Shown: in pieces, positions 43,654-52,751 of the stretch | Layout: every line of letters starts with the position of its first letter | Numbering within the stretch: position 1 is the stretch's first letter | Assembly: GCA_022013695.1 (NCBI GenBank) | Contig: JAKLPS010000012.1 | Span: 1 to 64,000 of the forward strand | Length of the DNA: 64,000 nucleotides | Reading direction: 5' to 3' | From: Weeksellaceae bacterium | GTDB taxonomy: Bacteria; Bacteroidota; Bacteroidia; Flavobacteriales; Weeksellaceae | Made by a program: the position numbers and the translations under genes | The notes under the pieces: model-generated | Database searches by the model: none | Told to the model about the DNA's origin: nothing | What the model saw: the letters and a program-made list of their open reading frames with translations, nothing else

Positions 43654-44241
43654 CTATTTATTTTTCTTTAGAACTTCTTCCACAAAAACGGTTCTGCTGA
43701 CCGCATCGTAAGCTTCCGTTTCTCCTAGTTCTACCAAATTTTGTCCCGCTGAAGTTCTCATAGAATAATTTGCTAAATTGCCCGTTCGCCTGCAAATTGC
43801 ATGAACCTTTGTCACATATTCTGCAGTGGCCATCAGTCCTGGCATAGAACCAAAAGGACGTCCCAAAAAATCCATATCCAATCCGGCGATCACAACCCGT
43901 ATCCCACTGTTTGCCAGTTGATTGGCTACATCCACAATGCTTTCGTCAAAAAACTGAGCTTCATCGATGGCCACCACGTGACAGTTGGAACCCAACAAAA
44001 GGATTTCCGACGGACTTTCCACAGCCGTACTTCTGATTTTGTTTTGGTTATGAGAAACAACATCTTCATCCGAATATCTTGTGTCAATTTTCGGTTTGAA
44101 AATCTCCACGATTTGTCCTGCCATCTCTGCGCGGCGCAACCGTCGGATCAGTTCTTCGGTCTTGCCAGAAAACATCGAGCCGCATATAACCTCCATCCAA
44201 CCACTTTGTTTGGAATGATTGATTGTATTTTCTAAAAACAT
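43654..44241 (-). CDS. tdk: thymidine kinase
   Basis: Tdk phosphorylates thymidine in the salvage pathway. The 195-residue protein has the P-loop ICGSMFSGKTEELIRR (near residue 20), the Walker B VVAIDEAQFFDE and the lid motif near residue 160 (VHAICRRTGNLANYSMRTS, with zinc site residues partly replaced: only one Cys in that stretch). Start at 44241. It is upstream of murF-alr by 18 bases and probably in the same transcript. Confidence 0.94.
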   Translation of the reverse strand: MFLENTINHSKQSGWMEVICGSMFSGKTEELIRRLRRAEMAGQIVEIFKPKIDTRYSDEDVVSHNQNKIRSTAVESPSEILLLGSNCHVVAIDEAQFFDESIVDVANQLANSGIRVVIAGLDMDFLGRPFGSMPGLMATAEYVTKVHAICRRTGNLANYSMRTSAGQNLVELGETEAYDAVSRTVFVEEVLKKNK

Positions 44242-44367
44242 TATTAATTTAGCAAAAAATTCTTTTAAAATTCTGTCCAGAAAAACCGGACAAAGTCCTT
44301 TTCTATAACAAAATTGTTCTTAAATTTATAAACATCAAATTTAAGTAAAAATTAATCAAAAATTATT

Positions 44368-45435
44368 ATGCAAAACTTGCAACAACGATACGAAGATATT
44401 TTTGGAGAAATTAAATTAATCTTAGAAAAATTGTCGGAATCCAGCTCTTACGAAGATCTTTTGAGCGAGGAAGCAGAGATCACGGCACTCTACCAACAAT
44501 TCTGTTTTTTGAAAGTGTCAACAACTCTGAACGTGGCTTCAACAGAAGGAACAGCCTTAGAACATATTGATAATCAATCAACAAAACTTAATTCTGAAAT
44601 GGTCTCCTTAGAAAAATTCGAAAATGAAAAAGAGGTGGCAGAGATCATTTTGGAGCAAGCTGAGCCTCGCGAGATTTTAGAGGAGTTTCCACCATTGGAA
44701 GAAGTGCACTCGTTCGCCGAAATTGACTTGGCTGAACATTCTGGAGAAGCGCCGATTTCTCAAGACAATCCAGTGACGGAAATCAAAATGGAATCTGACC
44801 TTGAGGGTACTCTCCTGCAAGATATTTCTCAGAAACTAGAGCCGATGCAAGACAGCCAGTTTTCTTTCGCAATGGAAAAAGAAGAATCGAAAACGGATGA
44901 TGATTATGAAGCCAGAATGGCCGAGAAAGAAGCAAAACTGAAAGAACTTGAAGAAAAACGAAGAAAAATTGTTGAATTTTCCAAGGAAAAAAGCAAAACA
45001 TCTGACACAAAGAAAGCAGAATATGAAAGAGCGGAGAAAGAGTTACAAGACAAGAAATTCAAATTAGCCCATATCAAAGGTTTGAAAATTGCGAAATCTC
45101 TTTTTGATGATGACCATTTGGAAGCACTAGAACAGGAGCCATCAAAGCAAGATTCAGGAAGCCTTCTGAAAAATAATGTTCCGACCGATTATATGGAAGC
45201 GCCGAAACAAAAACCGGAATTCAAGCTGGATTTGAACGACAGAATTGCATTCTCACAGCATCTCTTTAGTGGCAGCCAAAGTGAACTCAATCAAGTGGTT
45301 GCGGTTCTTAATTCTTTCACTTCTCTTGAAAAAGCTCAGGAATTTTTAAGTGATATCTATTATGAAAAAGACTGGAAAAAAGCGGATAATTACGCCCAGA
45401 GACTTTGGACTTTGGTGGAGAATAGATTTTTGTAG
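44368..45435 (+). CDS. conserved hypothetical coiled-coil protein
   Basis: The 355-residue protein is acidic in its first half. A Lys/Glu-rich helix (about residues 185-245, AKLKELEEKRRKIVEFSKEK) probably forms a coiled coil. The C-terminal 80 residues (LNDRIAFSQHLFSGSQSELN then FLSDIYYEKDWKKADNYAQR) form a compact conserved block found in hypothetical proteins of Flavobacteriia. There is no signal peptide. No function is known to me. It is divergent from tdk and is followed by the repeat array. Confidence 0.85.
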   Translation: MQNLQQRYEDIFGEIKLILEKLSESSSYEDLLSEEAEITALYQQFCFLKVSTTLNVASTEGTALEHIDNQSTKLNSEMVSLEKFENEKEVAEIILEQAEPREILEEFPPLEEVHSFAEIDLAEHSGEAPISQDNPVTEIKMESDLEGTLLQDISQKLEPMQDSQFSFAMEKEESKTDDDYEARMAEKEAKLKELEEKRRKIVEFSKEKSKTSDTKKAEYERAEKELQDKKFKLAHIKGLKIAKSLFDDDHLEALEQEPSKQDSGSLLKNNVPTDYMEAPKQKPEFKLDLNDRIAFSQHLFSGSQSELNQVVAVLNSFTSLEKAQEFLSDIYYEKDWKKADNYAQRLWTLVENRFL

Positions 45436-45459
45436 AGCGCTAATACTAATCTGATGTGG

Positions 45460-46136
45460 GCGAGTTCTGTAGTTTTGAAATCGCAGGTTTGTTAAATCGG
45501 TCGTCGCATTGCGAATTTGATTTTAGGTGGAGTTCTAGATGAACGAGTGACGTCGTAGTTGAAGTCCCTAAGATTAAAATCTTAGCTTTGAAAAATGGGT
45601 CGTCGCTTTGCGACTTTGGTGAGGTGCAGTTATGCAGGAACGGTTAATCTCTTAAGGTCGAATCCCTAAGATTGAAATCTTAGTTTGAAAAAATCGGTCG
45701 TCGCTTTGCGACTTTGGTGAGGTGCAGTTATGCAGAAACGGTTGATCTCTTAAGGTCGAATCCCTAAGATTCAAATCTTAGGTTTGGAAAAATCGGTCGT
45801 CGCTTTGCGACTTTGGTTAGTAGAGTTCTATAGGAACGACAGATATCGTAAGGTCGAATCCCTAAGATTAAAATCTTAGGTTTGAAAAATCGGTCGTCGC
45901 TTTGCGACTTCGTTTTGAGCCGAGCTTCCGTAGGAACGACGGATATCGTAAGGTTGGAATTTATTCCAACCTGAACAAGAAAGCACCGCTTTGCGACTTT
46001 GGTTAGTGGAGTTCCGTAGGAACGACGGATATCGTAAGGTTGGAATTTATTCCAACCTGAACAAAAAAAGTTTGCTTTTAGGCAGAGTTCCATAGGAACG
46101 GGCTATGTACAAAGGTTGGAATTCATTCCAACGCCA
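45460..46136. repeat. 98-bp-period tandem array of hairpins
   Basis: Seven palindromes lie in a row. Four are CTAAGATTnAAATCTTAG at 45568, 45666, 45764 and 45862, spaced exactly 98 bases. Three are GGTTGGAATTnATTCCAAC at 45952, 46038 and 46114, spaced 90, 86 and 76. Between them runs a shared unit with GGTCGTCGCTTTGCGAC and AGTTCCGTAGGAACGAC-GGATATCGTAAGG. No gene is encoded. The array fills the gap after the 44368 gene and ends 13 bases before the rsmI ATG. Confidence 0.8.
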
Positions 46137-46148
46137 CAAAAAAAAAAA

Positions 46149-46826
46149 ATGAGTGGAATTTTATATTTCGTGCCAACGCCGATTGGAAATTTGGAAGATA
46201 TGACTTTCCGTGCGGTGAAGGTACTGAAAGAGGTCGATTATATCTTGTGCGAGGACACCAGAACTTCGGGATTTCTTCTGAAGCATTATGAGATTTCAAA
46301 ACCTTTGAAGTCATATCATTTGCACAACGAGCACCAGATGACAGAGAAAGTCATTCAAGATTTGGAAAGTGGTCAGGCGATTGCGATTATAACTGATGCA
46401 GGAACACCGGGAATTTCTGATCCGGGCTATCTTTTGGCGAAAGCTTGTGCAGATAAAGACTTGGAAATGATTTGTTTACCTGGCGCAACCGCTTTTGTGC
46501 CTGCGCTTGTAGTTTCGGGATTGCCAAATCACGATTTCTATTTCGCCGGTTTTCTTCCACAAAAAAAAGGTCGACAAACCAAGCTGAAACAGCTGGCAGA
46601 AGAAAAGAAGACTATTATTCTCTACGAAAGTCCGCATAAAATAAACACGACTTTGGAACAGATTAAAGAATTCTTCGGCGAGGAGACGAAAGTGAGTTTG
46701 AGCAGAGAAATTTCCAAGAAATTTGAGGAAACAAAGCGCGGGACAATCTTGGAATTAATCGAATTTTCAAAAAGCAAAACATTGAAAGGGGAGATTGTTT
46801 TGGTCGTGAATAATCAAAATTATTAG
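46149..46826 (+). CDS. rsmI: 16S rRNA (cytidine-1402-2'-O)-methyltransferase
   Basis: RsmI methylates the ribose of C1402 in the ribosomal decoding centre, using SAM. The 225-residue protein has the start LYFVPTPIGNLEDMTFRAVK, the EDTRTSGFLLKHY segment, and the tetrapyrrole-methylase-like loop ITDAGTPGISDPGYLL. It is a class III methyltransferase fold. The ATG at 46149 is chosen; the frame is open further up, but that part is the repeat array. No promoter was seen between the array and the gene. Confidence 0.95.
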   Translation: MSGILYFVPTPIGNLEDMTFRAVKVLKEVDYILCEDTRTSGFLLKHYEISKPLKSYHLHNEHQMTEKVIQDLESGQAIAIITDAGTPGISDPGYLLAKACADKDLEMICLPGATAFVPALVVSGLPNHDFYFAGFLPQKKGRQTKLKQLAEEKKTIILYESPHKINTTLEQIKEFFGEETKVSLSREISKKFEETKRGTILELIEFSKSKTLKGEIVLVVNNQNY

Positions 46827-46865
46827 AGAAATTGAAAAAAACGATTAAATTTGGTAACAAAGCAC

Positions 46866-46873
46866 TATTTTTG
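46866..46873 (+). promoter_or_regulatory. putative -7 element of the TM2 gene
   Basis: TATTTTTG is an exact TAnnTTTG match, 20 bases before the ATG at 46894. The upstream TTTG (46850-46853) is only 12 bases away, too close for a -33 box. Confidence 0.4.
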
Positions 46874-46893
46874 GAAATCAAAATCAAAAAATT

Positions 46894-47133
46894 ATGGAAA
46901 ATCAAGAAAACAAAAAAGTTTTAGCGGGTGTATTAGCAATCCTATTGGGGGGATTCGGCGTGCACAAATTCATTTTGGGATACACTAAAGAAGGCCTAAT
47001 CCAACTCGCGCTTACGATCGTAACTTGTGGGTTCGCTGCAATACTTCCTTTAATTGAAGGCATTATTTACCTCACAAAATCAGACGAAGAATTTTACAAT
47101 ACATATCAAGTCGGTCGCAAGGGATGGTTCTAG
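46894..47133 (+). CDS. TM2 domain-containing small membrane protein
   Basis: The 79-residue protein has two membrane helices. The TM2 motif is clear: LAGVLAILLGGFGVHKFILG followed by YTKEGLIQLALTIVTCGFA and a short polar tail (DEEFYNTYQVGRKGWF). The family is widespread and its function is not known. Confidence 0.88.
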   Translation: MENQENKKVLAGVLAILLGGFGVHKFILGYTKEGLIQLALTIVTCGFAAILPLIEGIIYLTKSDEEFYNTYQVGRKGWF

Positions 47134-47258
47134 CAAAAGAATCGTGATAAAATCGTAGATGCCTGATCATTTCTTAGTGAAAAATAGAAGTTATTATTGA
47201 AGTAATGATAAAGCTGAAGAAATTGAAAGATTAATTAAAGGAATTTATATATAGGTTT

Positions 47259-48002
47259 ATGGGACTATTAGAAGGTAAAGTAGCCATCATCACAGGTGCA
47301 ACCCGAGGGATCGGAAAAGGAATTGCTGAGGTTTTTGCCAAAGAAGGCGCCAAAATCGCGTTCACATACGCCGGTTCGGTAGAAAAAGCCAAAGAATTGG
47401 AAACGGAATTAAGCAAAAAGACAAAGATAAAGGGCTATCAGTCCGATGCTTCCGATTATGATGCTGCTCAAAAATTGGTGGAAGATGTTTTGGCAGAATT
47501 CGGAGCGATTGATATTTTGGTGAATAACGCCGGGATTACACGGGATAACTTGTTGATGAGAATGTCAAAAGACGATTGGGACACGATTATCAAAGTGAAT
47601 CTGGACTCCGTTTTCAACCTGACAAAAGCGGTTATCAAACCAATGATGAAAGCAAAATCCGGCTCTATCATCAATATGACCTCCGTAGTAGGAGTGAAAG
47701 GAAATGCTGGCCAAGCGAATTATGCCGCTTCGAAAGCCGGCGTGATCGGTTTCACAAAATCCGTCGCTTTGGAATTAGGTTCCAGAAATATACGTTGCAA
47801 CGCCATCGCACCAGGTTTTATCGAAACTGAAATGACTGCTGCATTGGACGAAAAAACGGTGCAAGGTTGGAGAGACGGGATTCCGTTGAAACGAGGCGGA
47901 CAGCCGGAAGATGTTGCCAATGCGTGCGTCTTTTTCGGCAGCAATATGTCGTCCTACATTACCGGCCAAGTCCTGAATGTGGACGGCGGAATGTTGACCT
48001 AA
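47259..48002 (+). CDS. fabG: 3-oxoacyl-[acyl-carrier-protein] reductase
   Basis: FabG reduces the 3-oxoacyl-ACP intermediate in fatty acid synthesis with NADPH. The 247-residue SDR protein has TGATRGIGKG, NNAG, the Ser in NMTSVVG and the YAASK catalytic motif (near residue 152), with IRCNAIAPGFIETEM typical of FabG. Unlike the two SDRs at 53099-54653, its catalytic residues are intact. It is a single gene with a strong terminator. Confidence 0.93.
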   Translation: MGLLEGKVAIITGATRGIGKGIAEVFAKEGAKIAFTYAGSVEKAKELETELSKKTKIKGYQSDASDYDAAQKLVEDVLAEFGAIDILVNNAGITRDNLLMRMSKDDWDTIIKVNLDSVFNLTKAVIKPMMKAKSGSIINMTSVVGVKGNAGQANYAASKAGVIGFTKSVALELGSRNIRCNAIAPGFIETEMTAALDEKTVQGWRDGIPLKRGGQPEDVANACVFFGSNMSSYITGQVLNVDGGMLT

Positions 48003-48025
48003 TTAAAACTCGATCACACACTTAT

Positions 48026-48061
48026 AAAGCTTTTTGTAAACTATTCAAAAAGCTTTTTTTA
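48026..48061 (+). terminator. terminator of fabG
   Basis: AAAGCTTTTTG at 48026-48036 is the perfect complement of CAAAAAGCTTT at 48046-48056, followed by TTTT. It sits 23 bases past the fabG stop and 12 bases before the next gene start. Confidence 0.75.
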
Positions 48062-48068
48062 TAAAAAA

Positions 48069-48641
48069 ATGACAATCAACGGGAAAACATATAACAATAT
48101 TTTACTTGTTTTTGCTTTGGAATCAGAAGCAGGAAAAGAATTTGAAAATTTCAATAAAGTTTTCGTAGGAATAGGAAAAGTTAAGGCGACTTATAATGTT
48201 ACGAAAGCAATACTGAAAAACACTCCGGAATTAGTCATCAATCTTGGAACCGCTGGAAGCACGACATTTGACAGAGGAAGTGTTGTGAATTGTAGCCGTT
48301 TTATTCAGAGAGATATGGATGTAAGAGCTTTGGGTTTTCAGAAGTTTGAGACACCGTTTTCCGATGAACCAGTTCTTTTGGAATATGGATTAAATATAGA
48401 AAATCTTCCAAACGGAATCTGCGGTTCCGGCGACCAATTCGAAATAGAACATATCAATCGCGAATACAACGTCATCGATATGGAAGCGTTTGCACTTGCG
48501 AAAGTGGTGGGGCAGGAAGGAATCGATTTTCTGTGTTTGAAATATATTTCCGATGGTGCCGACGGCAATGCCGCTGATGACTGGGCGCAGGAAGTCAGAA
48601 AAGCTTCGATTGCTTTGAGAAGAGAATTGGACAGACTTTAA
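48069..48641 (+). CDS. nucleosidase of the PNP/MTAN superfamily
   Basis: The 190-residue protein is a short nucleoside phosphorylase-fold enzyme. VINLGTAGSTTFDRGSVVNC has the substrate-side glycines, NVIDMEAFALAKV has the conserved ME pair that binds ribose, and CLKYISDGADGNAADDW the catalytic Asp. It most resembles MTA/SAH nucleosidase-type proteins and could recycle methylthioadenosine or act in futalosine-type steps. The exact nucleoside is not fixed by sequence alone. Confidence 0.82.
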   Translation: MTINGKTYNNILLVFALESEAGKEFENFNKVFVGIGKVKATYNVTKAILKNTPELVINLGTAGSTTFDRGSVVNCSRFIQRDMDVRALGFQKFETPFSDEPVLLEYGLNIENLPNGICGSGDQFEIEHINREYNVIDMEAFALAKVVGQEGIDFLCLKYISDGADGNAADDWAQEVRKASIALRRELDRL

Positions 48642-48764
48642 AAAAACAGCCAGTTTTAGCCTGTCTTCTTTTATTTCTCGAGAATGATCTTATTTGCTCA
48701 GTTTTTAAAGAATTAGGAGCTGATTATTTTTTTTAATATGTAGAAAATACTGCAGACTAAAAAA

Positions 48765-48788
48765 GATTTGGTTTTTTAATACCAAATC
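48765..48788. other. 8-bp hairpin in the gap before the AraC gene
   Basis: GATTTGGT at 48765-48772 is the complement of ACCAAATC at 48781-48788, with TTTTTAAT in the loop. It has no clear T tract behind it, so it may be a weak terminator or an operator for the AraC gene that starts 80 bases later. Confidence 0.35.
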
Positions 48789-48868
48789 AATTACATTTAC
48801 AATTAATCAATAACAAAGGACAAGTTGCATTTATTAGTTGAATCCGCTCATTAAATATGCCTTACTGA

Positions 48869-49747
48869 ATGAAAACTATCCCTAATTATTTAGAATATGG
48901 TGAAAATTCGCTCAAACATCCAATAGATTATTTTTCAATAAATACCATTGAAAGCTTGGCTCAGAAAATAAGGGTGCTAGAACCCCACTGCCATAGCCAT
49001 CTTTTTCAGTTAGTTTGGATATCGGAAGGTAAATACATCGTCACAATCGATGAAGAAGAACATGAAATACAAAACGATCATTTTCTGCTCCTTTATCCAA
49101 ACACAATTCACGCAACAAATTTTACTAAAACAGTGCGTGGATATTCCATGCATTTCAGCTCAGATTTTTTTGAAATCCATTCGGAAAATAAAAGTCACTT
49201 AGCAAGAGTGATCAGGCACAATATTTCAAAAAGATTCTTAATCGTGAAGATGGATAGCTGCTTCTCACAAGAAGTGAATGATCTAATTCAACATATGAAT
49301 ACCACCTATCTTAGTGGGTCATTTTTGAAAGATGAGATTATTAGATCCTATTTACATCTCGTATTATTAAAACTCTATGAGTGCAATAATTTGCAGGAAA
49401 GTAGCACCCGTCACAGATCCTCTCAAGTGATTGTGAATAAATTTTTTCAAGCGGTTGAAGAACATTTCGTAAGCAAAAAGACGGTATCCGAATATGCACG
49501 CGATTTGAACCTTTCAGAAGGATATCTTAATCATGTAGTAAAAAACGAAACGGGACATCCGGCCGGGGAAGTGATAAGAGAGAGACTACTCCATGAGGCT
49601 GAGAGATTACTTATTTATTCGGACAGAACAATTTCTGAAATTGCCTATCAGCTAGACTTTAGTCATCCCACCTATTTTTTTAGGATGTTCAAGAAATACA
49701 TAGGCAAAACACCTAAGGACTTCCGGAACAGCTATCGTAAAAGATAA
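48869..49747 (+). CDS. AraC family transcriptional regulator
   Basis: The 292-residue protein has an N-terminal cupin-type sensor domain (PHCHSHLFQLVWISEGKYIV, about 38-100). The C-terminal pair of helix-turn-helix motifs covers about 195-290 (VSEYARDLNLSEGYLNHVVK and ISEIAYQLDFSHPTYFFRMF with the typical FKKYIGKTPKDFR end). It is transcribed in the same direction as the ring-cleavage genes that follow 157 bases later and is probably their activator, responding to the aromatic substrate or a product. That role is inference. Confidence 0.9.
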   Translation: MKTIPNYLEYGENSLKHPIDYFSINTIESLAQKIRVLEPHCHSHLFQLVWISEGKYIVTIDEEEHEIQNDHFLLLYPNTIHATNFTKTVRGYSMHFSSDFFEIHSENKSHLARVIRHNISKRFLIVKMDSCFSQEVNDLIQHMNTTYLSGSFLKDEIIRSYLHLVLLKLYECNNLQESSTRHRSSQVIVNKFFQAVEEHFVSKKTVSEYARDLNLSEGYLNHVVKNETGHPAGEVIRERLLHEAERLLIYSDRTISEIAYQLDFSHPTYFFRMFKKYIGKTPKDFRNSYRKR

Positions 49748-49803
49748 ACAAACTTCCATTTTTCCGAAATCCCCTATCCATCGAAGAAAAAAAGACAATA
49801 TTC

Positions 49804-49840
49804 GAATTGTGCACTTTTAAGACTATATAATGCACAACTC
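49804..49840. promoter_or_regulatory. inverted repeat in front of the ring-cleavage operon
   Basis: GAATTGTGCA at 49804-49813 and TGCACAACTC at 49831-49840 are complementary in 9 of 10 bases around a 17-base spacer. The repeat lies 64 bases before the hydrolase ATG and 57 after the AraC gene stop. It is a candidate operator. AraC proteins often prefer direct repeats, so the partner is uncertain. Confidence 0.45.
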
Positions 49841-49903
49841 GGATCCTTTAAAGTTTTAATATTGAAGAAATGTTTAGTTAATCTTTAAATAATATTAAAA
49901 CTT

Positions 49904-50755
49904 ATGGAAGAAGTAGTTAACCGTATAGTCAAAAGTGCCAATAATACGTATATCAATGAGTGTGGGGCAAGTCATAAAGAAGCGATCTTGTTTTTGCACG
50001 GTTCTGGTCCCGGAGCAGGTGCATGGTCCAATTGGCAGTATATCATGCCCGAATTTGGTGAAAAATTCCATTGTATAGCACCAGATCTAATTGGTTTTGG
50101 GAAAAGCAATCATCCGGAAAAACCACCTAAAGGAATGCGTAACTGGATGCGGCTATGGATGGACCAAATTATTTCCCTATTAGACGAGCTAAAGTTGGAA
50201 AAGGTGCACATGGTCGGAAACTCAATGGGAGGAGCTATTAGCCTTCAGCTTTTAATGGATTTTCCCGAACGGTTTGATCGGGTTGTACTCATGGGGCCCG
50301 CCGGTGCACCAACCACTATTACTACAGAATTAGACAGAACATGGGGATATTACGACGATCCTTCACCGGAACTTATGGCAAATATAATTTCCTGGTTTTC
50401 ATACGATAATACTGTTATAGGAGATCAATTGCGAGAAATTGCAAAAATGAGGCATAAGGCTTCCTCAGATCCCAATATCCGTAGATCATTTGAGGCTATG
50501 TTCCCAGCTCCCAGACAACAACATATCGATGAATTGGTAATCCCCGATGGTTCTTTGAGAAACATGAATCATCCTATCCTGCTCATTCATGGGCAGGAGG
50601 ATCTATTAGTCAATGTAGAAACCAGTCATTATCTCATCAAGCATCTTCCAAATGCGCAAATGCACATTTTTAGTCACTGCAGCCACTGGACTCAAATAGA
50701 ATATAAAGAATCTTTTCATTTTTTGTTGAAGGGTTTTTTTGAAAATAAATATTAA
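49904..50755 (+). CDS. meta-cleavage product C-C hydrolase (alpha/beta hydrolase)
   Basis: This enzyme would hydrolyse the carbon-carbon bond of the ring-fission product made by the neighbouring extradiol dioxygenase. The 283-residue protein has HGSGPGAGAWSNW (oxyanion region), the nucleophile elbow GNSMGG (S107), Asp in HGQEDLLV (D233) and His in HCSHWTQIE (H261). The HGSGPGA and HW.QIE words are typical of XylF/BphD/MhpC-type hydrolases. It is the first gene of the cluster. Confidence 0.88.
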   Translation: MEEVVNRIVKSANNTYINECGASHKEAILFLHGSGPGAGAWSNWQYIMPEFGEKFHCIAPDLIGFGKSNHPEKPPKGMRNWMRLWMDQIISLLDELKLEKVHMVGNSMGGAISLQLLMDFPERFDRVVLMGPAGAPTTITTELDRTWGYYDDPSPELMANIISWFSYDNTVIGDQLREIAKMRHKASSDPNIRRSFEAMFPAPRQQHIDELVIPDGSLRNMNHPILLIHGQEDLLVNVETSHYLIKHLPNAQMHIFSHCSHWTQIEYKESFHFLLKGFFENKY

Positions 50756-50771
50756 CCAAAATCAATTTACA

Positions 50772-51719
50772 ATGCAAAAAAAACTAGCAAAACTAGGGCA
50801 TGTAGCCCTTGTAACACCCAATCTTGAAAAATCACATTGGTTTTTTCATGATGTTGTGGGATTAAACGAACAAAAGCGCGAAGGAAATAAAATCTATTAT
50901 CGCGCATGGGGAGAATTTGAACATCATTCTTTGATTTTAATTGAAGGAGATGTAGCGATGCTGGACCATATTGCCTGGAAAACCCACGAGCCTGAGGATG
51001 TCGATTATTTTTATGACAAGGTAAAAAATGCCGGCTTAAATCCCGGTTGGGTTCCTGAAGGTGAAGAGGCTGGTCTGGGAAAGGCGTTTCGCTTTGATTT
51101 ACCAACGGGACAGACTTATGAAATCTACTTTGATATGGAAAGACCATTGGCTCCTGAAGGCCAAAGATCTAGGCTTAAAAATCAAACATATAGAGCTTGG
51201 GATCATGGAATCTCTCCTCGTTGCATAGATCATGTTAATTTCAATGTGGGTAATCCTGGGGAATGTATGCAATTACATGAAGAACTTTTTGGATTCAAAA
51301 ATCGTGAATACATCCAACTCGACAATGGATTTGGAATGGCTTATTGGACATCTGTAACTACCTTAGTACACGATTTGGCTATAATGTTTGACGAAGCAGG
51401 ACGTCAAAACAGATTACACCACACGGCCTTTTATCTTGATAATTTCCAGGACGTGGCAAGAGCCGCAGATATTTATAGGGAAAATGGCATTGAGCTTAGT
51501 TTAGCTCCTGGAAAACACGGCATCTCCCAAGCCGGGTTCGTTTATGCAATTGATCCGGGAAGCGGACACAGGCTGGAACTGTTTAGCGGCGGTTATCATA
51601 TTTACGATCCCGACTGGAAACCAGTGCTTTGGAGAGAAAATGAATTGGCTGAGGGTATCATTTGGTGGGGACCAGAGTTGTCTCCTGATTTTTTAGCGAA
51701 TTCTATCGGTCCCGAATAA
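50772..51719 (+). CDS. extradiol ring-cleavage dioxygenase (catechol 2,3-dioxygenase type)
   Basis: This is a two-domain type I extradiol dioxygenase of 315 residues that opens a catechol next to its two hydroxyls using Fe(II) and oxygen. By spacing with XylE, the iron ligands are H154 (IDHVNF), H217 (RLHHTAF) and E269 (HRLELF). The acid/base residues H200, H249 and Y258 are also in place, and YDPDW.PV.W ends the protein as in XylE. The start at 50772 is used, 17 bases after the hydrolase stop. The catechol substrate is unknown. Confidence 0.9.
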   Translation: MQKKLAKLGHVALVTPNLEKSHWFFHDVVGLNEQKREGNKIYYRAWGEFEHHSLILIEGDVAMLDHIAWKTHEPEDVDYFYDKVKNAGLNPGWVPEGEEAGLGKAFRFDLPTGQTYEIYFDMERPLAPEGQRSRLKNQTYRAWDHGISPRCIDHVNFNVGNPGECMQLHEELFGFKNREYIQLDNGFGMAYWTSVTTLVHDLAIMFDEAGRQNRLHHTAFYLDNFQDVARAADIYRENGIELSLAPGKHGISQAGFVYAIDPGSGHRLELFSGGYHIYDPDWKPVLWRENELAEGIIWWGPELSPDFLANSIGPE

Positions 51720-51736
51720 TAAAAAAAACGATACAA

Positions 51737-52690
51737 ATGAAAAGTTTAAACAAATTTATTTCAAGAGAAATACGAACGTCATTATTGTTAATTTCGTTTT
51801 CTTGCCTGCCTGTAGTTCTTCAAGCGCAAGTGAATTTACCTGCAAATGATTTAGGGTTAACAAGTATTAATGACGGAGTTGCTGGCCCAGCGATCCTTTA
51901 CGAGGCTTTCCTGGGCAGCCAAAATTCAACTAGACTAAACGATGCAAATGGTGACAAAATTCCTGGGGACAATAGCCTGCACAATTTTCTTTTCATCAAT
52001 CATTTGGCCATAGTCTCCAAGAAACCAATGCTCGATGGTTTTCCGGTGGCAGAAATCTTAATTCCCCTAGTTAATGTGGGAATTGAGGTGCCTCCTGTTT
52101 TAGATGAAAACAAATTTGGACTTGGCGATGCTATTATAGGAGCAGGTATTCAATGGCCAAATAAAAAACTATTCGGCAAAACATACTTTCACCGTTTTTT
52201 ATTGAATGTCATCGTGCCAACGGGAACTTACGATAAAGAAAAGGTAGTGAATGTTGGATCTAATGTGTGGAGCATTATGCCCTATTATGCCTTCACAATA
52301 TATTGGGACGCAAGTAATAAATGGGAAACTTCAATGCGGTTCCGCTATATGTGGAATTCCAAGAACAATGATCCATTTGTGGGTCTTGGCGTTGATGAAA
52401 CCCAACCAGGTCAAGCTTTCTATATGAATTATGGAGTCTCTTACAATGTCGGGAAAGAATTTAGAGTTGGGGCCGCAGGCTATTTTTTACAGCAATTGAC
52501 AGATCATCAAATAGCGGGGAACTCTATACCTAATTCAAAAGAAATGGCATTTGCGGTCGGTCCTGCATTTTTTAAACAGTATAAAACTTATATGTTTCGA
52601 TTAACAGCAGCCTTTGATGTAGCTGCTAAAAATAGATGGTCCCAGACTCCTTTTGTTAATTTCACATTCACAAAGGTTTGGCCTAAATAA
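51737..52690 (+). CDS. outer-membrane channel of the phenol-degradation MetA type
   Basis: The 317-residue product has a signal peptide (cleaved near VVLQAQ, residue 32) and a mature beta-barrel with aromatic strand ends. It matches the Phenol_MetA_deg (SphA-like) family, whose genes often sit in aromatic degradation clusters and may let hydrophobic aromatics cross the outer membrane. RFLLNVIVPTGTYDKEKVVN and NNDPFVGLG are typical segments. It lies 17 bases after the dioxygenase gene. Confidence 0.85.
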   Translation: MKSLNKFISREIRTSLLLISFSCLPVVLQAQVNLPANDLGLTSINDGVAGPAILYEAFLGSQNSTRLNDANGDKIPGDNSLHNFLFINHLAIVSKKPMLDGFPVAEILIPLVNVGIEVPPVLDENKFGLGDAIIGAGIQWPNKKLFGKTYFHRFLLNVIVPTGTYDKEKVVNVGSNVWSIMPYYAFTIYWDASNKWETSMRFRYMWNSKNNDPFVGLGVDETQPGQAFYMNYGVSYNVGKEFRVGAAGYFLQQLTDHQIAGNSIPNSKEMAFAVGPAFFKQYKTYMFRLTAAFDVAAKNRWSQTPFVNFTFTKVWPK

Positions 52691-52751
52691 TGTTGGCTTT
52701 AGAAATTAGTTATAGATAATATTCACCATCTTTTAAAAAATAATATGATAT

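Noticed and set aside
44242-44367. Alternative origin at the switch of gene direction between tdk and the 44368 gene
   Set aside because: Only 126 bp and no DnaA-box-like words; the rpiB-pgk gap is a better candidate.
45460-46136. Possible CRISPR array
   Set aside because: The repeats are palindromes of 18-20 bp in a 98-bp unit, and the intervening sequence is itself repeated, not unique spacers; no cas genes nearby.
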